Below, in pieces: positions 1-8,622 of a stretch of DNA of 64,000 bases (position 1 is the stretch's first letter; every line of letters begins with the position of its first letter). The stretch is from CAWCFV01 sp963794995 (lineage in GTDB: Bacteria > Actinomycetota > Actinomycetes > JACCUZ01). The stretch covers positions 1 through 64,000 of the forward strand of contig CAWCFV010000002.1 of NCBI GenBank assembly GCA_963794995.1, in the 5' to 3' direction. Made by a program: the position numbers and the translations under genes. The notes below the pieces were generated by a model. That model made no database searches, was not told the origin of the DNA, and saw nothing but the letters and a program-made list of their open reading frames with translations.

Positions 1-15
1 TGCGGAGTCTACACC

Positions 16-2019
16 ATGACGACCCAGAAGAACGACAAACCCCTCAAGGATCGGCCGTGGATCATCCGCACCTATGCCGGCCATTCCACGGCCGCCAAGT
101 CGAACGAGCTCTACCGCACCAACCTGGCGCGCGGCCAGACCGGCCTCGTCGGTCGCCTTCGACCTGCCGACCCAGACCGGCTACGACACCGACCATGCGC
201 TGGCCCGCGGCGAGGTCGGCAAGGTCGGCGTGCCGGTCTGCCATCTCGGCGACATGCGCGCGCTGTTCGACGGCATCCCGCTCGACCAGATGAACACCTC
301 GATGACGATCAACGCGACGGCGGCGTGGCTGCTGGCGCTCTACATCGCGGCGGGCGAGAGAGCAGGGCGTCGCGCGCGCCAAGCTGCAGGGCACGACGCA
401 GAACGACATCATCAAGGAATATCTCTCGCGCGGCACCTACGTCTTCCCGCCCGAGCCGTCGCTGCGGCTGACCGCCGACATGATCGGCTTCACCTACGCG
501 AGGTGCCGAAGTGGAACCCGATGAACGTCTGCAGCTATCACCTGCAGGAAGCCGGCGCGACGCCGGTGCAGGAACTGGCCTTCGCGCTGGCCACCGCCAT
601 CGCCGTGCTCGACGCGGTGAAGGCGCGCGGCCAGGTGCCGGAGGCGGACTTTCCGCAGGTCGTCGGCCGCATCTCGTTCTTCGTGAACGCCGGCATCCGC
701 TTCGTCACCGAGATGTGCAAGATGCGCGCGTTCGCCGAGCTGTGGGACGAGATCACGCGCGAGCGCTACGGCGTCACCGACCCCAAGCAGCGGCTCTTCC
801 GCTACGGCGTGCAGGTGAACTCGCTCGGCCTCACCGAGCAGCAGCCGGAGAACAACGTCTACCGCATCCTGCTCGAGATGCTGGCCGTGATGCTGTCCAA
901 GAACGCGCGCGCCCGCGCGGTGCAGCTGCCGGCCTGGAACGAGGCGCTCGGCCTGCCGCGGCCGTGGGACCAGCAATGGTCGCTGCGCCTGCAGCAGATC
1001 GTCGCCTACGAGACCGACCTGCTGGAATACGACGACATCTTCGACGGCAGCGCGGTGATCGCAGCGCAAGGTCGAGGCGCTGAAGCACGAGGCGCGCGCC
1101 GAGCTGGCGCGCATCGACGACATGGGCGGCGCGGTGGCCGCCATCGAAGCGGCTACATGAAGCAGCGCCTGGTCGAGTCGAACCCCAGCGCCTCGCCGCC
1201 ATCGAAGCGCGGCGACCAGATCGTGGTCGGCGTCAACCGCTATCACCGAAGGCGCAGCCCTCGCCGCTGTCGGCCGGCGACAGGCGTCGATCATGACCGT
1301 CGACGCCGGCGTCGAGAGCGGGCAGATCGAGCGGCTCAAGGCCTGGCGCGCGGCGCGCGAGGCGACGGCGGTGAGCAAGGCGCTGGCCGACCTCGCGTCC
1401 GCCGCGCAGGACGGCCGCAACATCATGCCGCCCTCGATCGCCTGCGCCAAGGCCGGCGTCACGACCGGCGAGTGGGGCGAGCGCTGCGCAACGTCTTCGG
1501 CGAGTACCGCGCGCCGACCGGCGTCGCCCGGGCGGCGGCGTCGAGCGACGGCAGCCTTCGGAAGCCGCGCGCCGCGAGGTCGAGGCGCGTCTCGCAGCGG
1601 CTCGGCCGGCGGATCAAGATCCTGGTCGGCAAGCCCGGCCTCGACGGCCATTCCAACGGCGCCGAGCAGATCGCGGTGCGCGCCCGCGACTGCGGCATCG
1701 AGGTCGTCTACGAGGGCATCCGCCTGACGCCCGAGCGCAGATCGTGAACGCCGCGCTCGAGGAGAGCGTGCACGTCGTCGGCCTGTCGATCCTGTCCGGC
1801 ACCCATGTGCCGCTGGTGCGCGACGTGATGGACCGCCTGCGCGACGCCGGCATCGGCGACGTGCCGGTCGTGGTCGGCGGCATCATCCCGCCGGCCGACG
1901 CCGAGGCGCTGATCAAGGCCGGCGTGGCGCGCGGTCTACACGCCCAAGGATTTCGACCTCAACGCGATCATGCGCGACATCGTGGCGGTCGTCGACGCGC
2001 CTGGAAAGAGGCGGCCTAG
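16..2019 (+). pseudogene. meaA: MeaA-type (ethylmalonyl-CoA mutase) B12-dependent acyl-CoA mutase, frameshifted
   Basis: The product would be a coenzyme-B12-dependent acyl-CoA mutase of the MeaA/ethylmalonyl-CoA mutase group, which rearranges ethylmalonyl-CoA to methylsuccinyl-CoA in the ethylmalonyl-CoA pathway of acetate assimilation. The N-terminus (KDRPWIIRTYAGHST) and the barrel segments SVAFDLPTQTGYD, EVPKWNPMNVCSYHLQEAG and NSLGLTEQQPENNVYR are plainly readable. The C-terminal B12 domain follows, with LVGKPGLDGHSNGAEQI and VVGLSILSGTHVPLV. The family members are about 660 residues, and the whole length is present. However, the reading frame changes at least nine times (near 150, 358, 500, 1067, 1150, 1245, 1485, 1735 and 1935). 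No single open frame covers it, so it is either a pseudogene or, more likely, sequence with indel errors. The family call is firm. The choice between MeaA and methylmalonyl-CoA mutase rests on the single-chain layout. Confidence 0.85.
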
Positions 2020-2404
2020 CGCCGGCGAGTCGAGAGCTTGAGCGTAGCCGTCGCATGCAGCATCGGCTCGACGGCGGCGTGGCTGAACAGCCAGGCCTCG
2101 GCATGGACCGATCGCCGTCACGCCGGATGACACGCGAGAGCGAGATGACGTCGGCCGGCCTGTGGCGCGCGCAACAGCGGTGACGTTGAGATGGGAGAGC
2201 ACCGAGCCGTCACGCCCGCGGCGGCGCGCAAGCGCGGTGTCGACCACCGACAGCAGCGCCGATGTCGACCACGCGCTCGCCGGCCCGGGCGAGAACCGCG
2301 AGGCGGACATCCTGGTCCTGGCGATTCCTCGACGAACAGGCTCGTACCGGTCGCGCGCCGGCAGGGTCGTTCTCCAGGAGCTTCTGCAGTTCGTCTTCGG
2401 TCAT
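2016..2404 (-). pseudogene. possible hotdog-fold thioesterase-like protein, frameshifted
   Basis: Read across frames on the minus strand, the segments SVVDTALA, GSVLSHLNVTAV, RPADVISLSRVIRRDGDR and AEAWLFSHAAVEPMLHATAT can be joined into one protein of about 125 residues. The pattern resembles PaaI-like hotdog thioesterases: a VVDTALA helix, a short strand and a run ending in HATATLKLS. At least three frame changes interrupt it. It converges tail to tail with the mutase gene, the two stop codons overlapping at 2016-2019. The start at 2404 is an ATG followed by an acidic helix. The function is a guess from weak pattern similarity. Confidence 0.35.
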
Positions 2405-2434
2405 CGGCCGCAGTCTATGCTATCTCCCCGGCGC

Positions 2435-3336
2435 ATGTCCTTCCTCGACCATATCAGCCGCTGCAACAACGCCGACCTCTCCAGTTCGAACCGTGGTTCG
2501 TGGGCACCAGCGCGCCGGCTTCATCCATCGCGACTTCCGCCGAACTGGTGCGCGCCCGATCTGTTCGGCACATCGCGACGACGGCTGGTATCTCGACCCC
2601 TCGCTCGACACGCCCGCCAAGCGAACGGCGGCGATGCGCGCCTTCCTGCTCGCGTTGCGGAAGACGGCTCACTTCGGCGGTCTGTGGCGCGAGGAGCCTT
2701 ACAAGGTCGCTGCCGCACTTCCCCGGCCGGCGCTGCTCGAGATGGAGCGCGCGGCGGTGCCGTGGTTCGGCGTGCGCGCCTATCGGGCCGCATATGACGG
2801 GCTACGTGCGGCGCGCCGACGGACTGCATATCTGGGTGCCGCGCCGCTCCTACGACAAGCCGACCTTTCCCGGGCAACTCGACAATACGGTGGCCGGCGG
2901 CCAGCCCGCCGGCATCGGCCTGCTCGACAACCTCATCAAGGAATGCGGCGAGGAAGCCGCGATCCCGCCCGAGCTGCGCGCGGCAGGCCAAGGCGGTCGG
3001 CTTCGTCGTCCTACTGGAACCAGTCGGGCGCGACAGCTGAAGCCCGACGTCATGAGCTGCTTCGATCTCGAACTGCCGGCCGACTTCACGCCGCAGGCCA
3101 CATGACGGCGAGGTGCATTCCTTCGAACTGTGGCCGGTCGCGGCGCGTGTTCGAGACCGTGCGCGATACGTCGGAGTTCAAATACAACTGCAACCTCGTG
3201 CTGATCGATTTCTTCGTCCGGCACGGCTTGCTGCCGGCCGACGATCCCGACTTCTTCGCGATCGTCGAAGGCCTGCATCAATCGCAACCCAGCGCCCTAT
3301 GAGTTGATGGCGACGTTCCACAACGTTTGGATGTAA
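2435..3336 (+). pseudogene. DUF4743-type NUDIX hydrolase, frameshifted
   Basis: NUDIX enzymes cleave nucleoside diphosphates linked to another moiety. The N-terminal part begins MSFLDHISRCNNAD, as in the DUF4743 domain found in front of many alphaproteobacterial NUDIX proteins. The central part reads GYVRRADGLHIWVPRRS and then PTFPGQLDNTVAGGQPAGIG. The NUDIX box follows, with GG, LIKECGEEA and the conserved EE pair. The C-terminal part (EFKYNCNLVLIDFFVRHGLLP) is also typical of the family. About five frameshifts are needed to read the roughly 290 residues, near 2480, 2560, 2660, 2800 and 2990, with another near 3100. The substrate is unknown; in this family it is often annotated as thiamine-pyrophosphokinase-related, which I cannot judge here. 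Confidence 0.7.
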
Positions 3337-3423
3337 CGTCGTCATAACGGCTTCGTCGGGCGCAATGGCGCGTCGTTCCGAATACGTGACCGGCCTGACT
3401 GGTTTTGCGCAAAGGCAGCCCCT

Positions 3424-3791
3424 ATGCCCTTTCGCACTCGATGTGTCGTTTCGATCGTCACAGGTCTCCTCGTCGCAACATCGTCCGTGCGCACAGGACG
3501 GGCAGCATGGCCAAGGTCATGCCGAGCCATGACTGGTACCAGGAGCTGAAGCAGCCCGGCACGGGATACTCCTGCTGCAACGGCACCATGAACGGCATCG
3601 AAGGCGATTGCCGCCCCACGCGCGCCTATCTCACCGAAGACGGTCAGTGGCGCGCGCTGATCGACGGCAAGTGGGTCCTGATCCCGCCGCGCGCCGTGCT
3701 TGACCAGCTCGCGCCTGACGGCCGCTCCCACATCTGCGCCAGCCGCAGCGGCATGATCTATTGCTTCCTGGGCGGCAGCCCGAAGAGCTGA
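3424..3791 (+). pseudogene. small secreted alphaproteobacterial protein of unknown function, one frameshift
   Basis: The ATG at 3424 opens a hydrophobic N-terminus (MPFRTRCVVSIVTGLLVATS) that looks like a Sec signal peptide. The mature part is in a different frame and contains HDWYQELKQPGTGYSCC, a C-R-P-T-R-A-Y motif, WRALIDGKWVLIPP and a terminal SHICASRSGMIYCF. This cysteine-rich pattern occurs in small periplasmic proteins of Bradyrhizobium and relatives with no known role. The frame change lies near 3495-3530, just after the expected cleavage site. The protein would be about 120 residues. The four or five cysteines suggest disulfides in the periplasm. I cannot name a function. Confidence 0.6.
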
Positions 3792-3877
3792 TTTAACGGA
3801 TGCGGTGGGGTTTGGTCTGCGAGGGCTTGGAGCCGGCCTAGTGCGCGTGCGAAGCTGCTCCGCGAAAGCGGGGACAG

Positions 3878-5268
3878 GTGAAGGACGGACAGGGGCTGGA
3901 AGTCGCGAACGCCGATGCGAGCGCCATTGAGGCGCTCGATGTCCTGCGCGAGGAGTGGCTGGTCTTCGGCAAGCGCTTCGATCGCTTCATGGCGGCGGTC
4001 GACAAGGAAGAGACGTGCGCCCTGCTGCCGGTGATGGCGGCCAATCTCGTCCTCTCGATGAATTCGCACGAAGGGCGCGTGCTGGGCGACAAATTCATGG
4101 TCCAAGCCAAGGCGATGCCTGGCGCCGGTGCACGGGAAAGGGCCTGGATGGAAGCGACGGACGCCTGGTTAGCGGGCGACGGCGCCACGAGTTTCGCGGT
4201 CCATGAAGAGCTCGTCGCCGAATGGCCCCGCGACCTGCTCGCCGGCAAGCTCGGGCAGCTCCATGCCTTCAACCTCGGCGATGCCGAGGCGCTGCTGCGG
4301 ATCGGCGAGCACCTGTTCGCGGCCAATCGCGAGAACCATTACGCCTGGGGCATGTATGCCTTCGGGCTCGAAGAGTGCAATCGGATCGACGAGGCCGAGG
4401 CGCACGCGCGCAGGGCGATCGAGATGCAGCGCAAGGATCCGTGGGCGCACCATGCGCTGGCGCACTGCCTCGAGGCGCGCGGCCGGCTGGTTGAGGGCGT
4501 TGCGTTCCTGCAGTCGGTCAGCGACACGTGGGAGGACTGTAACTCCTTCATGTACACCCACAATTGGTGGCACCTCGCGCTTTTCCTGATCGACCTCGAT
4601 CGCCTGGACGAGGCGCTGGCGCTGTTCGACACGCATGTCTGGGGCGTGTGGAAGGAATTCTCCGAGGACCAGATCAACGCCATCTCGCTTCTGGCGCGAC
4701 TGAGCTCCGCGGCGTCGATGTCGGTGGGCGCTGGGCCGATGTGGCTTCCTATCTCGAGCAGCGGCTTCACGATCATTTCGTGCCGTTCCTCGATCTGCAG
4801 TACCTCTATGCGCTGGCCCGTGCCGGCAAGCGGAGCGCGGTCACCGAAATGCTGGCCAGCCTCGAGGACCGGGCGGAACGGGCGAAACCGTTCGAGCGCG
4901 AGGCCTGGGCCGACTGCGCGGTGCCCGCCGCGCACGGCCTCGCGGCCCACGCACACGGCGACTTCCCCGAGGCCGCTCGCCTGCTCGGCCAGGCAATGCC
5001 GCACCTGCACTCGATCGGCGGCAGCATCGCTCAGCGCGCGCTGTTCGGTGCGATCCATCTCGATGCGCTGATCAAATCGGGCTGGAACGACGCCGCCGTG
5101 AAGATCCTGCAGGTCGACGAGTGCGAGCGCCCCGGCGTGCCGTCGACCAAGCGCGCGCTGGCTGACCTCTATCGTAAGCTCGGCCGCGCCGAGCAGGCCA
5201 TGAGCGCCGACTACCAGGCCGAGCAGCTCGCCCGGCAATACCGGATGGTCCGCGGAGTTGCCGCATGA
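3878..5268 (+). pseudogene. TTC38-like tetratricopeptide-repeat protein, one frameshift
   Basis: The sequence encodes an all-helical repeat protein of about 460 residues. TPR-like units are visible, such as HYAWGMYAFGLEECNRIDEAEAHA, WAHHALAHCLEARGRLVEGV and HGLAAHAHGDFPEAARLLGQA. The tryptophan-histidine-rich middle part (THNWWHLALFLIDLDR) matches the TTC38 family, which is common in alphaproteobacteria and has no settled function. The frame changes near 4700, between INAISLLARL and ELRGVDVGGRWADV. The remaining two thirds and one third are otherwise intact. The start at ATG 3878 fits the family; an in-frame stop lies just upstream. It is followed after 28 bases by the amidase, so the two could share a transcript. 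Confidence 0.7.
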
Positions 5269-5296
5269 CGCACCAGTCTCGTGAGGAAGATGCCGC

Positions 5297-5917
5297 ATGA
5301 GCCAGGATCTCACGAAGATGACTGCCGCCCATCTCGGCAAGCTCTACGCCAAGGGCAAGGCGTCCCCGGTCGAGGCGATGAAGGCAGTGCTGGCGCGCAC
5401 CGAGACGGTGAACCCGGTCCTAAATGCGCTATGCAGGGTCGCCCCGGAGGAGGCGTTGCGTGCTGCGCGCGCCTCCCAGCGGCGCTGGAAGAACGGCAAA
5501 GCGCTGTCGCCGATCGATGGCGTGCCGGTCTCGATCAAGGAGTTGGTCCGCGTCAAGGGCTGGCCCGCCTCGATGGGCAGCAAGCTTACCGACAAGGCTC
5601 CGTCTGACGCCGACGCGCCGGCCGTGGCGCGCCTGCGCGAGGCGGGCGCGATCGTGTTCGCGCAGAGCACCAGCTCGGAGTTCGGCCACAAGGGCGTGAC
5701 CGACACGCCTTTGAACGGCGTCACACGCAACCCCTGGAACACCGAAATGACGCCGGGCGGTTCGTCGGGCGGCGCAGGGGCTGCCGTCGCCGCAGGCCTC
5801 GGCCCGCTTGCAATCGGCACCGACGGCGGCGGCTCGGTGCGCATCCCGTCGAGCTTCAACGGGCTCGTCGGGCTCAAGGCGACGTACGGGCGCGTGCCCA
5901 GCTGGCCTCCGACGCTG
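5297..5917 (+). pseudogene. amidase-signature enzyme, N-terminal fragment
   Basis: This is the first ~205 residues of an amidase-signature hydrolase, an enzyme that hydrolyses amides with a Ser-cisSer-Lys triad. The lysine lies in PVSIKELV (about residue 81). The glycine/serine-rich signature GGSSGGAGAAVAAG begins near residue 153. The nucleophile region TDGGGSVRIPSSFNGLVGLKA follows near 175-195. The family is usually 450-500 residues, but after YGRVPSWPP the frame runs without a stop straight into catalase-peroxidase. The 3' half of the amidase is therefore missing. ATG 5297 follows the TPR gene by 28 bases. The abrupt join is described as a finding. Confidence 0.8.
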
Positions 5918-6533
5918 GTATCGCTGGCCGACCTCATCGTGCTCGGTGGCTGCGCCGCAGTGGAGAAGGCGGCCAGGGACGCCGGTCACGATCTGACGGT
6001 GCCGTTCCGGCCGGGCCGCACCGACGCCACCGCGGAGATGACCGACGCCGCGTCCTTCGAGGTGCTCGAACCCGACGCCGATGGTTTCCGCAACTACATC
6101 GGCGAGGGCCATGACGTGCCGGCCGAGCACCTGCTGGTCGAGCGCGCCTTCCGCCTGAACCTCAGCGCGCCGGAGATGACCGTGCTGGTCGGCGGCCTGC
6201 GCGTGCTGAAGGTCAACTCGGGGCAGGGCAAGCCACGGCGTGTTCACGAAGCGGCCGGAAACGCTGACCAATGACTTCTTCGTGAACCTGCTCGACATGG
6301 GCACGGAGTGGAAGGCGCTGTCGACGGCCACGATGCCTTCGAGGGCTCCTGCCGCAGCAAGGGCGACGCCCGCTGGACGGCGAGCCGCGTCGACCTGGTG
6401 TTCGGCTCGAACTCCGAGCTGCGTGCGCTCGCCGAGGTCTACGCGAGCGCGGATGCGGCAGCAGAAGTTCGTCGAGGATTTCGTCGCCGCGTGGGACAAG
6501 GTGATGAACCTCGATCGTTTCGACCGGGTCTGA
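5918..6533 (+). pseudogene. katG: catalase-peroxidase KatG, C-terminal fragment
   Basis: The reading frame continues from the amidase into the end of the second, haem-free domain of the bifunctional catalase-peroxidase. Recognisable pieces are SLADLIVLGGCAAVEKAA, FRPGRTDAT, FEVLEPDADGFRNY and LSAPEMTVLVGGLRVL. In other frames follow TNDFFVNLLDMGTEWK, RVDLVFGSNSELRALAEVYA and the ending FVAAWDKVMNLDRFD. KatG is normally about 730 residues; only the last ~205 are present, with two frameshifts (near 6235 and 6330). The catalytic haem domain is absent, so the fragment cannot be active. The family assignment is secure. Confidence 0.85.
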
Positions 6534-6612
6534 AATCGTCCGGTCGGGAGGCGCGTTCGCCGAACGTGTCGCGAGGGCGGGCTCGAGTGGCCCGCCCTCG
6601 CTTCGTGGTGCG

Positions 6613-7647
6613 TCAGCGCCAGCCGAGCGCTGGTGCCACCAATTTCAGGATGCTCTCGATGACGTGGGCGTTGTAGTCGACGCCGAGCTGGTTCGGCACG
6701 GTCAGCAGCAGCGTGTCGGCTGCCGCTATCGCCTCGTCGGCGGCCAGCTCCTGCATCAGGGCTCGGGTTCGGCGGCATACCCGCGACCGAAGATGGCCCG
6801 GGTCCGGGCGTCGATATAGCCCACCTGGTCACGTCGTTGCCATCGCCGCCGAAGTAGGCGCGGTCCCGGTCACGTCGACCAGCGCGAAGATCGACTGCGG
6901 CTCACCGACACGCGCGGCGCGCGCGGTGTGCCCGGCCTGGGTCCACCGCCTCGCGATACAGGCCCTCGATCTGCTTGCGCTGCTGCACGTGCAGCGGCTC
7001 GCCGGTCTCGTCATCCTTCAGTGTCGAGCTCTGGAGGTTCATGCCGGCCTGCGCCGCCCACATCGCGGTGGCGTTGGAACTGGAGCCCCACCGGATGCGC
7101 TCGCGCAAGCCCTGTCGGCATGCGGTTCGAGCCGCAGCAGGCCGGGAGGATTGGGGAACATCGGCTGCGGGTTCGGCTCCGCGAAGCCCTCGCCGCGCAG
7201 CACGTCGAGGAACACCTCGGCGTGGCGCCTGGCCATGTCGGCGCCGGATTCACCGTCCGCCGGCCGGTAACCGAAGCTGACGCCAGCCGTCAATCACCTG
7301 CTCGGGTGACCCGCGGCTGAGGCCCAGCTGAAGACGTCCTTTGGCGGATGATGTTCGGCGGCGCCGGCATCTTCGGCCATGTACAGCGGGTTCTCGTACC
7401 GCATGTCGATGACCGCCGTGCCGATGTCAATCCGCCGCGTGCGCGCGCCGACAGCGGCCAGCAGCGGAAATGGCGACGCGAGCTGTCGCGCGAAATGGTG
7501 GACCCGGAAGTACGCGCCGTCCGCGCCCAGTTCCTCTGCGGCCACGGCCGAATCGATGGACTGCAGGATGGCGTCGGCGGCACTGCGCACCTGCGATTGC
7601 GGTGACGGGGTCCAGTGCCCGAACGACAGGAATCCGATCGACTTCAT
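6613..7647 (-). pseudogene. LLM-class flavin-dependent oxidoreductase, frameshifted
   Basis: The minus strand encodes a luciferase-like monooxygenase-family protein, a TIM-barrel enzyme that uses reduced flavin. It starts at ATG 7647 with KSIGFLSFGHW. It continues with AVAAEELGADGAYFRVHHFA, GARTRRIDIGTAVIDMRYENPLYMAEDAGA, AEVFLDVLRGEGFAEPNPQ, GMNLQSSTL and, near the end, LLLTVPNQLGVDYNAHVIESI. The full length of about 340 residues is represented. The frame changes at least six times, for example near 7340, 7285, 7105, 6950 and 6800. The substrate cannot be told. It is the last gene with clear alphaproteobacterial character, and its upstream side borders the junction zone. Confidence 0.75.
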
Positions 7648-7767
7648 CGACAGCTCGAGGTCATCCGACCATCGTGCCGCACTCGTCCGCCGCACGCCAC
7701 CGCGCCCTGCCCGAACGGGGGAGTCCGCCGTGTCGATGCCCGCCGCGGGCGCTCGTGACGCGACGGG

Positions 7768-7780
7768 TATACTCGGGACG
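7768..7780 (+). promoter_or_regulatory. candidate -10 box for a leaderless start
   Basis: TATACT at 7768-7773 is an excellent -10 element standing in GC-rich sequence. The GTG at 7780 lies exactly where transcription would begin, about 7 bases after the box, and there is no Shine-Dalgarno sequence. This is the usual arrangement of leaderless genes. No convincing -35 element is visible at the expected distance. Confidence 0.45.
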
Positions 7781-8622
7781 TGGGCGTCTGGTTCTCGCGG
7801 CTGACGAGCGTGATCGTGGTGCTGGCCCTCTCGGGGTCGCCAGGGACGCTCGCCGGGTGCCTGACGGCGTGCCTCGACTCGTCCGGCGCTGGCGCGCTGA
7901 TGGACGCCTCGGCGCACGCGGCGCCCGCGGCTCCGCCAGTCGATGCCGCGCATGCGCATCACGCACAGGCGACTCCGGCACCTGGGCCTACCACGGCCGT
8001 GCGACTCGCGGCCCCCCACCTGACGCCCGGGTGCACCGACTGCTGCGCGTCGGTGCCAACCGTCATCGCAGTGGCGATCCGTGTCGACCGGCAGGCGGTG
8101 TCCGCGATGGCGGCCGCGGCCCTCACCGCAGTCGTGGCGCCCCACGCGTCCGACGTCGGGCTCGTGCCGTCCACGCCGGTCGCCGCCATCTCACCGCCAC
8201 CGCCGATTAGGGCGGCGATCCCGCTGCGGATACTGACCGGCCGAGCGACGGCGTCCGCCGCGCTCCACAACCCCACGTTCATCCTCCGAACGCCCCGCAC
8301 GTCGCGCGCAGGCGTCGCCGCATACATGTGCCGCTGGCGCTCCGCGTCGGGCGACACCGCACGTTCACGCCCTCGCGTCGAGAGTTGCCGTCATGTCCGT
8401 TGCGACCTCCGGGTCGGTGACCGTCAGCGAGAAGGCGTAGCCGAACATCCGGTACGCACCCGGACGATGGTCCGGCCCGGGCTGGTGCGCGATCACTCCT
8501 CCTCGGTGCTGGTGCTGGTGCTGGTCGCGGCGGCGTCACTGTCCCACAGGGAGCCGGGCCTCCGCGGCCGGATCCTCGGGTCGCCCACCCTGTCGGAGGC
8601 ACGACGTACGGTGATCCGGTGA
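7780..8622 (+). CDS. hypothetical exported Cys/His-bearing protein; distal part doubtful
   Basis: The GTG at 7780 opens a frame of 280 codons. The first 35 residues look like a signal peptide (basic start, then VIVVLALSG, ending near LAGCLTACLD). A region with several His and Cys residues follows (AHAHHAQ, CTDCCA). A proline-rich stretch (PPPPIRAAIPLRI) near residue 150 resembles the end of small metal-associated hypothetical proteins. Beyond about 8250 the frame is arginine-rich and unlike a protein, so the true stop may be lost by a frameshift or a sequence join. The formal stop overlaps the uvrB start as GTGA. Whether the segment belongs to the upstream or the downstream genome is unclear. 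Function unknown. Confidence 0.35.
   Translation: MGVWFSRLTSVIVVLALSGSPGTLAGCLTACLDSSGAGALMDASAHAAPAAPPVDAAHAHHAQATPAPGPTTAVRLAAPHLTPGCTDCCASVPTVIAVAIRVDRQAVSAMAAAALTAVVAPHASDVGLVPSTPVAAISPPPPIRAAIPLRILTGRATASAALHNPTFILRTPRTSRAGVAAYMCRWRSASGDTARSRPRVESCRHVRCDLRVGDRQREGVAEHPVRTRTMVRPGLVRDHSSSVLVLVLVAAASLSHREPGLRGRILGSPTLSEARRTVIR
8260..8618. other. junction stretch with no recognisable gene
   Basis: No family is recognised on either strand. A short minus-strand frame (about 8466 to 8371) reads AYRMFGYAFSLTVTDPEVATDM and could be a protein remnant, but it has no clear start. Between 8500 and 8530 there is a short GGTGCTGGTGCTGGT triplet-like run. A GGAGG at 8595-8599 lies 19 bases before the uvrB GTG. 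No LexA box (GAAC-N4-GTTC) was seen. Confidence 0.4.

Noticed and set aside
5918..6533. A functional amidase-peroxidase fusion enzyme
   Set aside because: Both partners lack the larger part of their catalytic domains and the KatG piece is itself frameshifted.
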